A stretch of DNA of 32,800 nucleotides from assembly GCA_902571955.1 (NCBI GenBank), contig CACGDZ010000010.1, positions 1 to 32,800 of the forward strand, written 5' to 3'. The position numbers were made by a program, and so were the translations under genes. Of this stretch, positions 1-8,921 are shown piece after piece. Each line of letters begins with the position of its first letter. Position 1 is the first letter of the stretch. Origin of the DNA: an uncultured Pelagibacteraceae bacterium (GTDB lineage: Bacteria > Pseudomonadota > Alphaproteobacteria > Pelagibacterales > Pelagibacteraceae). The notes under the pieces were generated by a model that was not told the origin of the DNA, made no database searches, and saw nothing but the letters and a program-made list of their open reading frames with translations.

Positions 1-1821
1 GCAAAAGACAACTCAATTTATAATTTTATACAATGGAGACATCTTTTAACCTCTGGTAATCAATCTTCCTTTTACGAATATCAAGTTTTTTTAAATAAAA
101 ATTCAAATTATCCCAGAATAAACAGAATTAGATATCTTGCTGAACACAAACTATCAACAGAAAGTGTTTCACCTAAAAAAATAATAAATTGGTTTGGAGA
201 AAAAGATCCATTAAGTGGTTATGGAAAAATGATACTTGGTGAAAGTCATGTTTTAATTGGTGATAAAAACAAGGGTACAAAACTTATAAAAGAAGGCTGG
301 ATAACGGCAGATTTATCAAAAAATGAATTAAAATATTTTAGAAAAAAATTTAGAAAATATTTAAATGCAAATGACTATATAAAACGAGCTGATTATTTAG
401 CTTGGAACGGAGATCGTTGGGATTTACAAAGATTAATAAGGTATCTGCCTAAAGATTACGAACTTTTATACAATGCAAGACATCTTTTAATGAGTAAAGG
501 ATATGGAGTTGACCAAGCCATAGCAAATGTTCCTCAAAAATTTAAGAACGATGCCGGCTTAAACTATGATCGATTAAAATGGAGAAGGAAAAAAGGACGT
601 GTAGATTCTTCAGCAGAAATCTTATTGAAAATAAGAAATGATAAAGAGTATTTAGTAAGACCTGATAAATGGTGGAAAGAAAGAGAAATTATTTCAAGAG
701 CATTGCTTTATAAAAAGAAATATGAAATTTCATATAAAATTTCAAGTAATCATGGAATGACCAAAGGAGCTGAATATGCAGCTGCTGAATGGATGAGTGG
801 ATGGATAGCATTAAGTTTTTTAAATGATCCAATGACTGCTAAAGATCATTTTAAAAATTTTTATGAAAGTGTTACTTATCCAATAAGCTTGTCTAGAGGT
901 GCTTATTGGCTTGGAAGAGCATATGAGAAAATAGGCGAAAGAGAGCAATCAAATAATTGGTACAGAGAAGCCACAAAATATCTAACCACATACTATGGTC
1001 AGCTAGCTTTTTTAAAATTAAATCCAAATGGAAAATTTGAGTTAGAAAAAGATATTGAAATTGATCCAAAATATAGAATTCAATTTTTTAATAAAGAGCT
1101 TGTAAAAATTTGTTATCTTTTAGACGAATTAAAAAAAGATAAATATACAAAGCATATTTTAAGACATTTAGCTAATGACAATATAGCAAAAGGTAGTGAG
1201 GTTTTGGCTGCAGAATTAGCTACTAGTATTAATAGATATGACTTTGCTATTCAGGTTTCAAAAATTGCATCTTATCAAAAAAGATTTCATAATAAATACA
1301 ATTATCCAATAATTAGCACTCCTAAATATATTAATAAAAGAAAAATTCCAGAAAGTGCTTTGATCTTGTCTATAATTAGACAAGAAAGTGAATTTGATTT
1401 AGAAGCTTCTAGTCATGCTGGTGCAAAAGGATTAATGCAATTGATGCCCTACACAGCAAAATTAGTTTCAAAACAAGCCAAACTTCCTTATTCAAAATCA
1501 AGATTAACCACTGATCCAGAATATAATATTAATTTAGGCTCACATTATATTGCAGGTTTAATTCTACAATATGATGGTGCCTACCCTTTTGCAGTCGCAG
1601 CGTATAATGCTGGACCCAACAGAGTTAAATATTGGAAAAAAATAAATAAAGATCCGCAAAAAAAACAAGTTGATTATGTTGATTGGGTTGAATTAATAAA
1701 ATTTAGAGAAACAAGAAATTACGTACAGCGTGTAATGGAAAATTATAATGTCTATAGATATATTTTGGAACAACGACCTGTACCTATGAAAAACTTTTTT
1801 AAAGATCAGCCTCTATTTTAG
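1..1821 (+). CDS. slt: Soluble lytic murein transglycosylase (Slt family), 5' end outside window
   Basis: The frame is open from base 1, so the gene starts upstream; the first internal ATG (229) is not the true start. 606 residues are visible. Periplasmic lytic transglycosylases of the Slt70 type cut the MurNAc-GlcNAc bond in peptidoglycan and form 1,6-anhydro ends. The last 170 or so residues form the lysozyme-like catalytic domain: RQESEF, with the catalytic Glu codon at 1384-1386, then GLMQLMP from 1429 and AYNAGPNRV from about 1597. The long upstream part is helical and rich in aromatic and basic residues, as expected for the superhelical U/L domains of Slt70. The signal peptide would lie outside the window. 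The stop codon is immediately followed by the 3' end of an opposing tRNA gene. The family is certain from the motifs; the exact substrate preference is not. Confidence 0.93.
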   Translation, partial: AKDNSIYNFIQWRHLLTSGNQSSFYEYQVFLNKNSNYPRINRIRYLAEHKLSTESVSPKKIINWFGEKDPLSGYGKMILGESHVLIGDKNKGTKLIKEGWITADLSKNELKYFRKKFRKYLNANDYIKRADYLAWNGDRWDLQRLIRYLPKDYELLYNARHLLMSKGYGVDQAIANVPQKFKNDAGLNYDRLKWRRKKGRVDSSAEILLKIRNDKEYLVRPDKWWKEREIISRALLYKKKYEISYKISSNHGMTKGAEYAAAEWMSGWIALSFLNDPMTAKDHFKNFYESVTYPISLSRGAYWLGRAYEKIGEREQSNNWYREATKYLTTYYGQLAFLKLNPNGKFELEKDIEIDPKYRIQFFNKELVKICYLLDELKKDKYTKHILRHLANDNIAKGSEVLAAELATSINRYDFAIQVSKIASYQKRFHNKYNYPIISTPKYINKRKIPESALILSIIRQESEFDLEASSHAGAKGLMQLMPYTAKLVSKQAKLPYSKSRLTTDPEYNINLGSHYIAGLILQYDGAYPFAVAAYNAGPNRVKYWKKINKDPQKKQVDYVDWVELIKFRETRNYVQRVMENYNVYRYILEQRPVPMKNFFKDQPLF

Positions 1822-1913
1822 TGGCGGAAGAGGAGGGATTCGAACCCTCGGTACAAGTTTCCTCGCACGGTCATTTAGCAAACGACTGGTTTCAGCCTCT
1901 CACCCACTCTTCC
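1822..1913 (-). tRNA. tRNA-Ser (anticodon GCU)
   Basis: Read on the minus strand, it folds into a complete class II tRNA. The 7-bp acceptor stem pairs GGAAGAG with CTCTTCC, followed by discriminator G and an encoded CCA. The anticodon stem GTCGT/ATGAC has one G-U pair and a 7-base loop TTGCTAA, giving anticodon GCT (reads AGC/AGU). A long variable arm pairs GTGCGAG with CTTGTAC around a GAAA loop, which is diagnostic of serine. The T arm is GAGGG-TTCGAAT-CCCTC. The CCA end abuts the stop codon of the transglycosylase gene with no spacer. Confidence 0.96.
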
Positions 1914-1936
1914 GTATGACATTGTGTATTAAGTGA

Positions 1937-1963
1937 TTGTATTGAAAATTCAATATATATAAA
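1937..1963 (+). promoter_or_regulatory. Candidate promoter of the sarcosine oxidase operon
   Basis: TTGTAT (1937-1942) and TATAAA (1958-1963) are separated by 15 bases, in the 67-base gap between the divergent tRNA-Ser and soxB genes. The spacing is short and the surrounding DNA is almost all A/T, so this is a weak call. The spacer contains the palindrome at 1940-1955, which would suit repressor or activator control. Confidence 0.3.
1940..1955. promoter_or_regulatory. Palindrome, possible operator upstream of soxB
   Basis: TATTGAA-AA-TTCAATA is a perfect 7-base inverted repeat around a 2-base centre, between the tRNA-Ser and soxB starts. Its size and symmetry fit a dimeric helix-turn-helix regulator site. 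It could equally be chance in A/T-rich DNA. Confidence 0.3.
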
Positions 1964-1980
1964 GTAATTATTCAATTATT

Positions 1981-3234
1981 ATGAGAAATAAGTACTCAGT
2001 TTTTTCTTTAATCAAAAATGCTCTTTCATATCATGAAAATTGGCAAAGAGCATGGAAAGATCCTACTCCAAAAAAAGAGTACGATGCAGTTATTGTTGGT
2101 GGTGGTGGCCACGGATTAGCAACAGCCTACTATTTAGCAAAAAAACACAATATGAATAATATTGCTGTAGTCGAGAAAGGTTGGATTGGTGGAGGAAATA
2201 CTGGACGAAATACTACAATTATTAGATCAAATTATTTATGGGACGCCAGTGCAGGATTGTATGATCATGCATTAAAAATTTGGGAAGGTTTATCTCAAGA
2301 ACTAAACTATAATGTAATGTTTAGTCAAAGAGGTGTAATGAACCTTGCACATAATTTACAAGATGTTAGAGATTTAAAAAGACGAACACATGCTAATAGA
2401 CTAAATGGAATTGATGCAGTCTACTTGAGCACAGAAGAAGTTAAAAAATTTTGTCCAATTATAAATACATCACCAGATATTAGATACCCTGTTTTAGGAG
2501 GAACTTTACAACGAAGAGCTGGTACAGCAAGACACGATGCTGTTGCTTGGGGATATGCTAGAGGAGCTGATGCAATGGGTGTTGATATTATTCAAAATTG
2601 TGAAGTTAAAGGAATAAAAAGAAATGAAGATAGTGTTGAAGGAATAGAAACAACAAAAGGATTTATAAAAACTAAGAAAGTTGGTGTAGTTGCAGCTGGT
2701 CATTCGAGTGTAATAGCTAATATGGCTGGTCTAAGACTTCCGCTTGAAAGTAAACCTTTACAGGCTTTAGTTTCTGAACCTGTAAAACCAATTATTGATA
2801 CAGTTGTAATGTCTAACGCAGTGCACGCTTATGTCAGTCAATCTGACAAAGGAGAGCTAGTGATTGGTGCTGGGACGGATGATTATGTTTCTTATACTCA
2901 AAAAGGTAGTCATCAAATAGTTGAAGGAACATTAAATGCAATTTTAGAGTTATATCCAATTTTCAGTAGAATGAGAATGTTAAGACAATGGGGAGGAATA
3001 GTAGATATTTGTCCCGACGCTAGTCCAATTTTAAGTAAAACTTCGATTAAAGGATTATATTTTAATTGTGGTTGGGGTACTGGAGGATTTAAAGCAACTC
3101 CTGGATCTGGAGACTTATTTGCTCATACTATTGCAAACGATGAACCTCATAAACTTAATGCTGCATTTAATTTAAATAGATTTGTAAGCGGTGACCTTGT
3201 TGATGAACATGGTGCTGCAGCGGTTGCTCATTAA
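1981..3234 (+). CDS. soxB: Sarcosine oxidase, beta subunit
   Basis: Catalytic flavin subunit of heterotetrameric sarcosine oxidase, which converts sarcosine, O2 and tetrahydrofolate into glycine, H2O2 and 5,10-methylene-THF in the cytoplasm. It has 417 residues, about the usual length. An N-terminal dinucleotide-binding fold carries GGGGHG at 40-45 with the acidic end of beta-2 near E65. The segment [10 protein letters not shown] contains H185, at the place where characterised beta subunits attach FMN covalently to histidine. A glycine-rich [12 protein letters not shown] segment near the C terminus closes the FAD site, as in DAO-family oxidases. It is the first gene of a B-D-A-G operon and its stop overlaps the soxD start by one base (TAATG). 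In SAR11-type cells it would lie at the end of glycine betaine/dimethylglycine demethylation; that pathway role is inferred. Confidence 0.96.
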   Translation: MRNKYSVFSLIKNALSYHENWQRAWKDPTPKKEYDAVIVGGGGHGLATAYYLAKKHNMNNIAVVEKGWIGGGNTGRNTTIIRSNYLWDASAGLYDHALKIWEGLSQELNYNVMFSQRGVMNLAHNLQDVRDLKRRTHANRLNGIDAVYLSTEEVKKFCPIINTSPDIRYPVLGGTLQRRAGTARHDAVAWGYARGADAMGVDIIQNCEVKGIKRNEDSVEGIETTKGFIKTKKVGVVAAGHSSVIANMAGLRLPLESKPLQALVSEPVKPIIDTVVMSNAVHAYVSQSDKGELVIGAGTDDYVSYTQKGSHQIVEGTLNAILELYPIFSRMRMLRQWGGIVDICPDASPILSKTSIKGLYFNCGWGTGGFKATPGSGDLFAHTIANDEPHKLNAAFNLNRFVSGDLVDEHGAAAVAH

Positions 3235-3509
3235 TGTTTTTAATAAACTGTCCATACTGTGGAGAACGAGATCAGCAAGAATTTAAGGCTGGTGGTGAAG
3301 CTCATATTGAAAGACCTAAACAACCAACAGAATTAAGTGATGATGAATGGGCAGAATATTTATTTATGAGAAAAAATATTAAAGGTGTTCAATTTGAAAG
3401 ATGGAACCATGCACATGGTTGTCGTAAATGGTTTAATATGGTTAGAGATACTTCTAATGATGAAATAAAAGCAATTTACAAAATGGGTGAAAAACCACCT
3501 GCTCAATAA
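3234..3509 (+). CDS. soxD: Sarcosine oxidase, delta subunit
   Basis: Small zinc-binding subunit of the sarcosine oxidase heterotetramer, 91 residues. C6 and C9 (CPYC) near the start and H59 and C63 (HAHGC) near the end match the known Zn ligand pattern of delta subunits. The conserved core around RWNHAHGCRKWF is intact. It overlaps soxB by one base and ends one base before the likely soxA start, so the three genes are almost certainly co-transcribed and translationally coupled. It has no independent catalytic role; it stabilises the complex. Confidence 0.95.
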   Translation: MFLINCPYCGERDQQEFKAGGEAHIERPKQPTELSDDEWAEYLFMRKNIKGVQFERWNHAHGCRKWFNMVRDTSNDEIKAIYKMGEKPPAQ

Positions 3510-3510
3510 A

Positions 3511-6500
3511 ATGACTAAAAACTTAAGAGTAAAATCCAGTGAGTACATTGATGAAACTAATAGAATTTCCTTTAAATTTAATGGCAAAACTTACCATGGT
3601 TTTAAAGGTGATACGTTAGCCTCAGCGTTACTTGCAAATAACGTTCATTTAGTTGGAAGAAGTTTTAAATATCATAGACCAAGAGGAATTATGACGTCTG
3701 GTTCTGAAGAACCAAATGCTATAGTTCAAGTAAATCCTGGTACAAACAGAACAGAACCTAATGTTAGGGCAACAGAAGTTGAGATTTACGAGGGCTTAGA
3801 GGCATCCAGTCAAAATTGTTGGCCAAGTGTAGAATTTGATATTGGTGGAATAAACAATTTTCTTTCCCCTTTTTTTCCAGCAGGTTTTTATTACAAAACA
3901 TTTATGTGGCCTGCTAGTTTTTGGGAGAAATATGAATTTTTCATACGACACTCAGCCGGTTTGGGGAAATCACCAACATCAAGTGATCCTGACATTTATG
4001 ACCACCGAAATATTCACTGTGATGTATTGGTTGTAGGCGCAGGTATATCAGGAATATTAGCAGCAAAAAATGCAGCTAAAAATGATTTTAAAACGTTGTT
4101 AGTTGATGAAAAAAATGAACTTGGTGGTTCAACTGTTTATGAAAACAATGAATTTAACAAAATTGATAATAAAACTCCATCAGAGTGGTTAAAAAAGGAA
4201 ATAGAGGAACTAAAAGGTATTAAAAATCTTGAAATAAAAACTAGAACAAGTGTGGCTGCTTATCATCAATATAATTATCTTTTGGCTAGAGAAAATCTAA
4301 CTGATCATTTGGAGGCAAAAGAAAAAACAAATAAAATCAGACAAAGACTTCTTAAAATTAGAGCTAAGAAAGTTATTTTAGCTACAGGTGCATTAGAAAG
4401 ACCTTTGATATTTAATAATAATGATAGACCAGGAATAATGCTTTCATCTGCAATAAAAAAATACAGTGAATTTTATGGTGTTGTGTGTGGTAGTAAAAAT
4501 GTATTTTTTACTAATAATGATAGTGCCTACGAAAGCGCTATGTCACTATACAACAAGGGTATCAATGTTGAAGCAATAATTGATATTAGAGAGCAATCTG
4601 AAAGTAAAATTATTAAAAAAGTAAAAGAAGTAGGTATTAAAATTTACTGGTCACATACAATTGTTGATACAACTGGTTATAAAAGACTAAATAGTATTTC
4701 AACAATGAAACTATCAAATGATGGTACTTCAGTTACTGGAAGTAAAATTTCTATTTCGTGTGATTGCTTAGGAGTTGCTGGTGGCTGGACACCTGCTGTA
4801 CATTTATATACACAATCAGGTAGTAAACTGAGGTTTGATGAAGAAAAAAAAGTTTTCTTACCAAATCAGAATACATCTGAACAAATAAGTGTAGGATCTT
4901 GTGGTGGAGATTTTAAAATTGATGAAATCATTAAAAATTTAAATCAAAAGCTTAAAGATACTCTAAATATTAATGAAACAGATTTAGATAGTATTAAAGT
5001 TGAGATTGATCAGGAAAATTCAAAAAGAAACATTTGGTTACTACCTTGCGATAAACCTTTAGGTAAAACTAAACCATTTGTAGATTATCAAAACGATGCA
5101 ACAGCTAAAGATATCAAATTAGCATTAAGAGAAGGTTTTAGATCTATTGAGCATGTTAAAAGATACACGACTACCGGTATGGGAACCGATCAAGGTAAAC
5201 TAGGAAATATGCATGCATTAGGAATAATTGCAGATACTGCCGGCGTTAAAATGGGAGAATTAGGAACTACTACATTTAGACCTCCTTACACACCGTTAAC
5301 ATTCGGAACTATTGTGGGTCGAAATGTAGGAAAGTTTTTTGATATTTTTAGAAGAACGCCAATGAATGATTGGCATGTTGAAAATAAAGCTGAATTTGAA
5401 AATGTCGGTCAATGGAAGAGAGCATGGTACTACCCTATTAACGGAGAAACTATGCATCAAGCAGTACAAAGAGAAAGTAAAGCTGCTAGAGAAAGTGCTG
5501 GTATATTAGATGCCTCTACTCTTGGTAAAATTGATATTCAAGGAAGTGATGCATCAGAATTTTTAAATAGAGTTTATACAAATGCTTGGTCAAAATTAGC
5601 TATAGGAAAGTGTAGATACGGCCTGATGCTGAATGAGGATGGAATGGTTTATGATGATGGAGTTACAACTAGATTAGGTGAAAATCATTACATCATGACC
5701 ACAACAACTGGTGGAGCAGCAAATGTTTTAGGTAAACTTGAAGACTATCTTCAAACGGAATGGCCTGAGCTTGATGTTTATTTAACCTCTGTAACAGATC
5801 ATTATGCTACAGCTAGTTTATGCGGACCTAATAGTAAAAAAATTCTTAAAAAAATAATTCCTGATTTAGATTTATCAGATGAAAATTTTCCTCATATGTC
5901 ATTCAAAGAAGCGAAAATTGGCAATATTAAATGCAGAATAATGAGAATTAGTTTTACTGGTGAACACAGCTATGAAATAAATATTCAAGCAAGTTATGGA
6001 AAAGATTTATGGGATAAGTGTATTGAGGCAGGTAAAGAGTTTAACATTACTCCTTATGGAACTGAGACAATGCACTTATTAAGGGCAGAAAAAGGTTTCA
6101 TAATTGTTGGTCAAGATACAGATGGAACAATGACTCCGATCGATCTTCAAATGGATTGGATAGTAAGCAAGAAAAAATACGATTTCATAGGCAAAAGATC
6201 TCTTTATAGATCTGATACAATGAGAGAGGATAGAAAGCAATTAGTAGGTTTATTAACTGAAGATCCAAATATTGTTTTAGAAGAAGGAGCACAAATAGTT
6301 TCTGAGTTAAATCAAAGTCCAATAGAAATGCTTGGACATGTAACTTCAAGTTATTTCAGTCCAAACCTAAATAAATCAATAGCACTTGCAGTAATTAAAG
6401 GTGGAAAAGATATGATGGGAAAAAAACTTTTTGTGCCCATGGAAAATAAAAATATTAATGTCACCGTTTCAAATCCAGTCTTCTATGATGAGAAAAATGA

Positions 6501-6516
6501 GAGGTTAAATGCTTAA
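3511..6516 (+). CDS. soxA: Sarcosine oxidase, alpha subunit
   Basis: Large subunit of sarcosine oxidase, 1001 residues from the ATG at 3511. The frame can be extended to a GTG at 3487 inside soxD, but ATG 3511 leaves a one-base gap after the soxD stop and gives the expected N terminus. Order of parts: a ferredoxin-like domain (about 14-100, with FKGDTLASALLANNV and SFKYHRPRG); a dinucleotide-binding domain with GAGISG at 176-181 (NAD+ in known complexes); and a C-terminal aminomethyltransferase (GcvT-like) folate domain from about residue 617. The C-terminal domain accepts the methyl-derived carbon onto tetrahydrofolate. All domains are complete with no frameshift. The 3' end overlaps soxG by 8 bases. 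Confidence 0.96.
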   Translation: MTKNLRVKSSEYIDETNRISFKFNGKTYHGFKGDTLASALLANNVHLVGRSFKYHRPRGIMTSGSEEPNAIVQVNPGTNRTEPNVRATEVEIYEGLEASSQNCWPSVEFDIGGINNFLSPFFPAGFYYKTFMWPASFWEKYEFFIRHSAGLGKSPTSSDPDIYDHRNIHCDVLVVGAGISGILAAKNAAKNDFKTLLVDEKNELGGSTVYENNEFNKIDNKTPSEWLKKEIEELKGIKNLEIKTRTSVAAYHQYNYLLARENLTDHLEAKEKTNKIRQRLLKIRAKKVILATGALERPLIFNNNDRPGIMLSSAIKKYSEFYGVVCGSKNVFFTNNDSAYESAMSLYNKGINVEAIIDIREQSESKIIKKVKEVGIKIYWSHTIVDTTGYKRLNSISTMKLSNDGTSVTGSKISISCDCLGVAGGWTPAVHLYTQSGSKLRFDEEKKVFLPNQNTSEQISVGSCGGDFKIDEIIKNLNQKLKDTLNINETDLDSIKVEIDQENSKRNIWLLPCDKPLGKTKPFVDYQNDATAKDIKLALREGFRSIEHVKRYTTTGMGTDQGKLGNMHALGIIADTAGVKMGELGTTTFRPPYTPLTFGTIVGRNVGKFFDIFRRTPMNDWHVENKAEFENVGQWKRAWYYPINGETMHQAVQRESKAARESAGILDASTLGKIDIQGSDASEFLNRVYTNAWSKLAIGKCRYGLMLNEDGMVYDDGVTTRLGENHYIMTTTTGGAANVLGKLEDYLQTEWPELDVYLTSVTDHYATASLCGPNSKKILKKIIPDLDLSDENFPHMSFKEAKIGNIKCRIMRISFTGEHSYEINIQASYGKDLWDKCIEAGKEFNITPYGTETMHLLRAEKGFIIVGQDTDGTMTPIDLQMDWIVSKKKYDFIGKRSLYRSDTMREDRKQLVGLLTEDPNIVLEEGAQIVSELNQSPIEMLGHVTSSYFSPNLNKSIALAVIKGGKDMMGKKLFVPMENKNINVTVSNPVFYDEKNERLNA

Positions 6517-7072
6517 CTATAATTCAGTTATTAAAAATGAAATTAAGCAAGAAAGTATTTCTGTAAAGGAAATCTCTCCAATCATAAAAATTAATTTGAG
6601 AGGTAAAAAAAGAGAATTTTTAACAAATGTTGGCAAAAATCTTAATATGATCTTACCTACAGAAGCAAACACTTCAACAACGAGTGATAAATTAACAGCA
6701 ATATGGCTAAGTCCAGATGAATGGATGATAATCGCAAATGAGCTGGCAAGTAAAGACACTAATAAATCCGATCTATATGAAATGTTATTTAATAGTATTT
6801 CAAAAACAAATTTAGGTGCTGTTATAGATGTAACAGATCAATTTGTTCAATTAGAACTTAAAGGTGAAAATGTCTACGATATCTTTTCAGCAGGATCTCC
6901 TTTTAATTTTAATGAATTTAAAGAAAAAAAAGGATCAACAACTCAAACAGTTTTAAATCATGTAGATATAATTCTGCACCATAAAGATGAAAATGTTGTA
7001 AATCTGTTTGTTAGAAGATCTTTTGCTGAGCATCTTTGTTCTTGGATTGAAGACTGCTCTTCTAGACTATAA
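6509..7072 (+). CDS. soxG: Sarcosine oxidase, gamma subunit
   Basis: 187-residue last gene of the B-D-A-G operon. Gamma subunits share a fold with the folate-binding T-protein and pack against the alpha subunit; their sequences diverge widely. Here LTAIWLSPDEWMII, the GAVIDVTDQFVQLEL strand-helix region and the C-terminal FVRRSFAEHLCSWIED are typical of the family. The start lies inside the end of soxA (8-base overlap), consistent with coupled translation. Folate-pathway partners often seen beside sox operons elsewhere (glyA, purU) are not in this window. Confidence 0.93.
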   Translation: MLNYNSVIKNEIKQESISVKEISPIIKINLRGKKREFLTNVGKNLNMILPTEANTSTTSDKLTAIWLSPDEWMIIANELASKDTNKSDLYEMLFNSISKTNLGAVIDVTDQFVQLELKGENVYDIFSAGSPFNFNEFKEKKGSTTQTVLNHVDIILHHKDENVVNLFVRRSFAEHLCSWIEDCSSRL

Positions 7073-7088
7073 AAATATTTATAATTAG

Positions 7089-8375
7089 TTAACAAGACTT
7101 TAAAACAAATCCTGTTTCATTAACGTGTTCCTTGCATTTCTTTCTATAATCTTGTGTTATTTCTTTAGCAGGATTTAAACATTCTATTACCCTGCCAATA
7201 GAATCTCTACCAGTACATGTAGTAGGTTGTGCCTTATGACCCAATGGTAAATATACTAAACTGTAATAGTCGTAATGTCTATCTGTAGAATGGGCAGTTA
7301 TGATTCTATTATTATCAAAATCAATAACTACTGTTTGACCAGCAAAACCATCTAACATCATTATAATTCTATCTTCTAATCCGATTGGGTCAAAGTGAAA
7401 CTGGCCACCATAACTTTGTGTAGCCTGAAAGTTGCCTTTAAACTTACTGTATTCATGTTTGCCTTTATCAATTCTTGTTTCATACATTGTTTTTAAATAC
7501 TTACCAACACAAGTATCATTATTCCAATGATTCATTATCATATTAGCAATTCTTACATAATCATATCTGTCAGCATAGAAAGAATATCTTCCGTATTCAC
7601 CAGATTTTCTGTTACCAGTTTTTTTAGCATATAAAGTCTTATGAAAATAAACTCTTTTTGCAACTTTAGCATCTTCTACAAATATCTTATGTAATAACTT
7701 GTTCCAGTCATCACCAGTTTTGTAAATGACATAGTTCATAATAACATTGGTTGTTAAAGCGGAGTAATTGTAATTAACACCAGGTGTTATACCTTCTTTG
7801 CCTTTAAAGTATTTCTTCATAACTTTTTTAATTGGAATAGTATTTGTGTTAGGACCCTTACCCATCCAAGCGTTATCTTTTCTATATTTGGCGTGACCAA
7901 TATATGGATCATCACCTGCTGTCATATGTAATAAATCAATTAACTTTTGATTTTCGTATAAAGTATCTTCAACAGTTGGGTAATCAATTCTTTCAAAAAC
8001 TGTATGATTAATATAACCACCACACATAGCATAACCTGTAACTAAACCTACTAAAGACTTACCTACAGAATGTGAAGGATATGGTCCTTTGTATTTACTT
8101 TTTCTATTTTGATCAACTAAAATTTTGTTGTTTTCAAATAAGATGTAAGAAACTAAACCAGTTTTTTTATCTGACATTTGTTGTTCAGCTATTTTTGATA
8201 ATCTGTTAGTTTGTAAATCAAATTCAAACTGATAGGCGTTATCATTTTTTTTATCACCTATTTTATATTTGTGGTGACAATTAAAACAATATTTTTCGTT
8301 AGAATGATGAGCAAAAGCAAAATCTATCATAATAAAGAAGACTGAGATACTAAAAAATGAAATTAATTTTTTCAA
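7089..8375 (-). CDS. Exported serine hydrolase of the beta-lactamase/penicillin-binding-protein fold, with CxxCH motif
   Basis: 428 residues. A signal peptide (hydrophobic 4-20, likely cleavage after AFA at 22) predicts export to the periplasm. The class C beta-lactamase/esterase fold is supported by SVGK at 103-106 (nucleophile S103, base K106), the LLHMTAG segment near 148-154, NYNYSAL at 201-207 with Y204 at the usual YxN tyrosine (N replaced by A), and DGFAGQTVVID near the C terminus in place of the K/H-T-G strand. A CFNCH motif (C30-H34), formally a haem c CxxCH site, sits just after the signal peptide. More cysteines lie near the C terminus. It is the last gene of the minus-strand run and follows the nuclease gene by 3 bases. 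Fold good; substrate unknown; nothing here shows antibiotic resistance. Confidence 0.8.
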   Translation of the reverse strand: MKKLISFFSISVFFIMIDFAFAHHSNEKYCFNCHHKYKIGDKKNDNAYQFEFDLQTNRLSKIAEQQMSDKKTGLVSYILFENNKILVDQNRKSKYKGPYPSHSVGKSLVGLVTGYAMCGGYINHTVFERIDYPTVEDTLYENQKLIDLLHMTAGDDPYIGHAKYRKDNAWMGKGPNTNTIPIKKVMKKYFKGKEGITPGVNYNYSALTTNVIMNYVIYKTGDDWNKLLHKIFVEDAKVAKRVYFHKTLYAKKTGNRKSGEYGRYSFYADRYDYVRIANMIMNHWNNDTCVGKYLKTMYETRIDKGKHEYSKFKGNFQATQSYGGQFHFDPIGLEDRIIMMLDGFAGQTVVIDFDNNRIITAHSTDRHYDYYSLVYLPLGHKAQPTTCTGRDSIGRVIECLNPAKEITQDYRKKCKEHVNETGFVLKSC

Positions 8376-8378
8376 ACC

Positions 8379-8909
8379 TTACCTTTTTTTTCTTCTGAAG
8401 TCCCATGGCATTTCAAATTTGCCTTGCCAAAGGCCTTTTTTTTTATTTTTAGCATTAATTTCGTTTGATATATATTTTTTTGAGTATTTTTTATAAGCTA
8501 CTGCATAACCGTTTGAAACTAACCAAGCATTCAGATTTAAATTTCTCTTATAGCACTCTCCAATTAATCTTTTATATCTGTCAACATCCAAAATTTTACA
8601 ATTTATTACTTTGTTATTTATTTTTTTTTGTAATTTTTGAGTTGAAATTTTTCCACATGGATAATCTTTAGTAAAAGTAAAAAAAATTATTGTTAGATAT
8701 GGTTTTTTACACATTTGCTTGAATTCAGGGGCATCAATTCCATGCAATCTTATCTTTTTTGAATTTATTTTTATTGTATCACCATCAATAATTTGAGCAT
8801 TTCCAGAAATTTCTTTAATCTCTTCAGACCTTACATCGTTAAATGTAAGAATAAAAAAAATCGAACAAATTATAATTAAAATTACCGCTTTCCTTTTTGT
8901 AAAAAACAT
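8379..8909 (-). CDS. Staphylococcal-nuclease-like (thermonuclease) domain protein
   Basis: 176 residues with an uncleaved anchor or signal peptide at 8-23, so the nuclease domain is outside the cytoplasm or membrane-bound. The SNase domain shows DGDT (42-45), RLHGIDAPE with R54, D59 and E62, and DRYKRLIG with R114. By comparison with the S. aureus enzyme these are the Ca-binding acidic residues and the two catalytic arginines. The insert between E62 and the K/Q-rich helix carries two cysteines (C67, C85) that could form a disulfide. Such enzymes cleave DNA/RNA to nucleotides; a nutrient-scavenging role is plausible but inferred. Gaps to the neighbours are 3 and 12 bases, so it shares a transcript with the MATE gene. 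Confidence 0.88.
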   Translation of the reverse strand: MFFTKRKAVILIIICSIFFILTFNDVRSEEIKEISGNAQIIDGDTIKINSKKIRLHGIDAPEFKQMCKKPYLTIIFFTFTKDYPCGKISTQKLQKKINNKVINCKILDVDRYKRLIGECYKRNLNLNAWLVSNGYAVAYKKYSKKYISNEINAKNKKKGLWQGKFEMPWDFRRKKR

Positions 8910-8921
8910 ACTTAAAAAATA

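Noticed and set aside
1914..1980. Possible glycine riboswitch before the glycine-producing sox operon
   Set aside because: Only 67 bases are available and no conserved glycine-aptamer core is seen; the region is almost purely A/T.
2506..2703. Open frame on the minus strand inside soxB
   Set aside because: It is a shadow of soxB: Ser/Phe-rich, no family features, fully antisense to a conserved enzyme. The same holds for the other short antisense frames in conserved genes.
3487..3510. GTG start for soxA inside soxD
   Set aside because: ATG 3511 follows the soxD stop by one base and gives the expected SoxA N terminus; the extra eight residues are soxD sequence read in another frame.
7049..7062. 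Hairpin GAAGA-CTGC-TCTTC near the end of soxG
   Set aside because: Short, inside coding sequence and not followed by a T run; not convincing as a terminator.
7089..8375. Antibiotic-resistance beta-lactamase
   Set aside because: The fold is shared by esterases, peptidases and PBPs; the usual YxN and KTG motifs are altered, and there is no mobile context.
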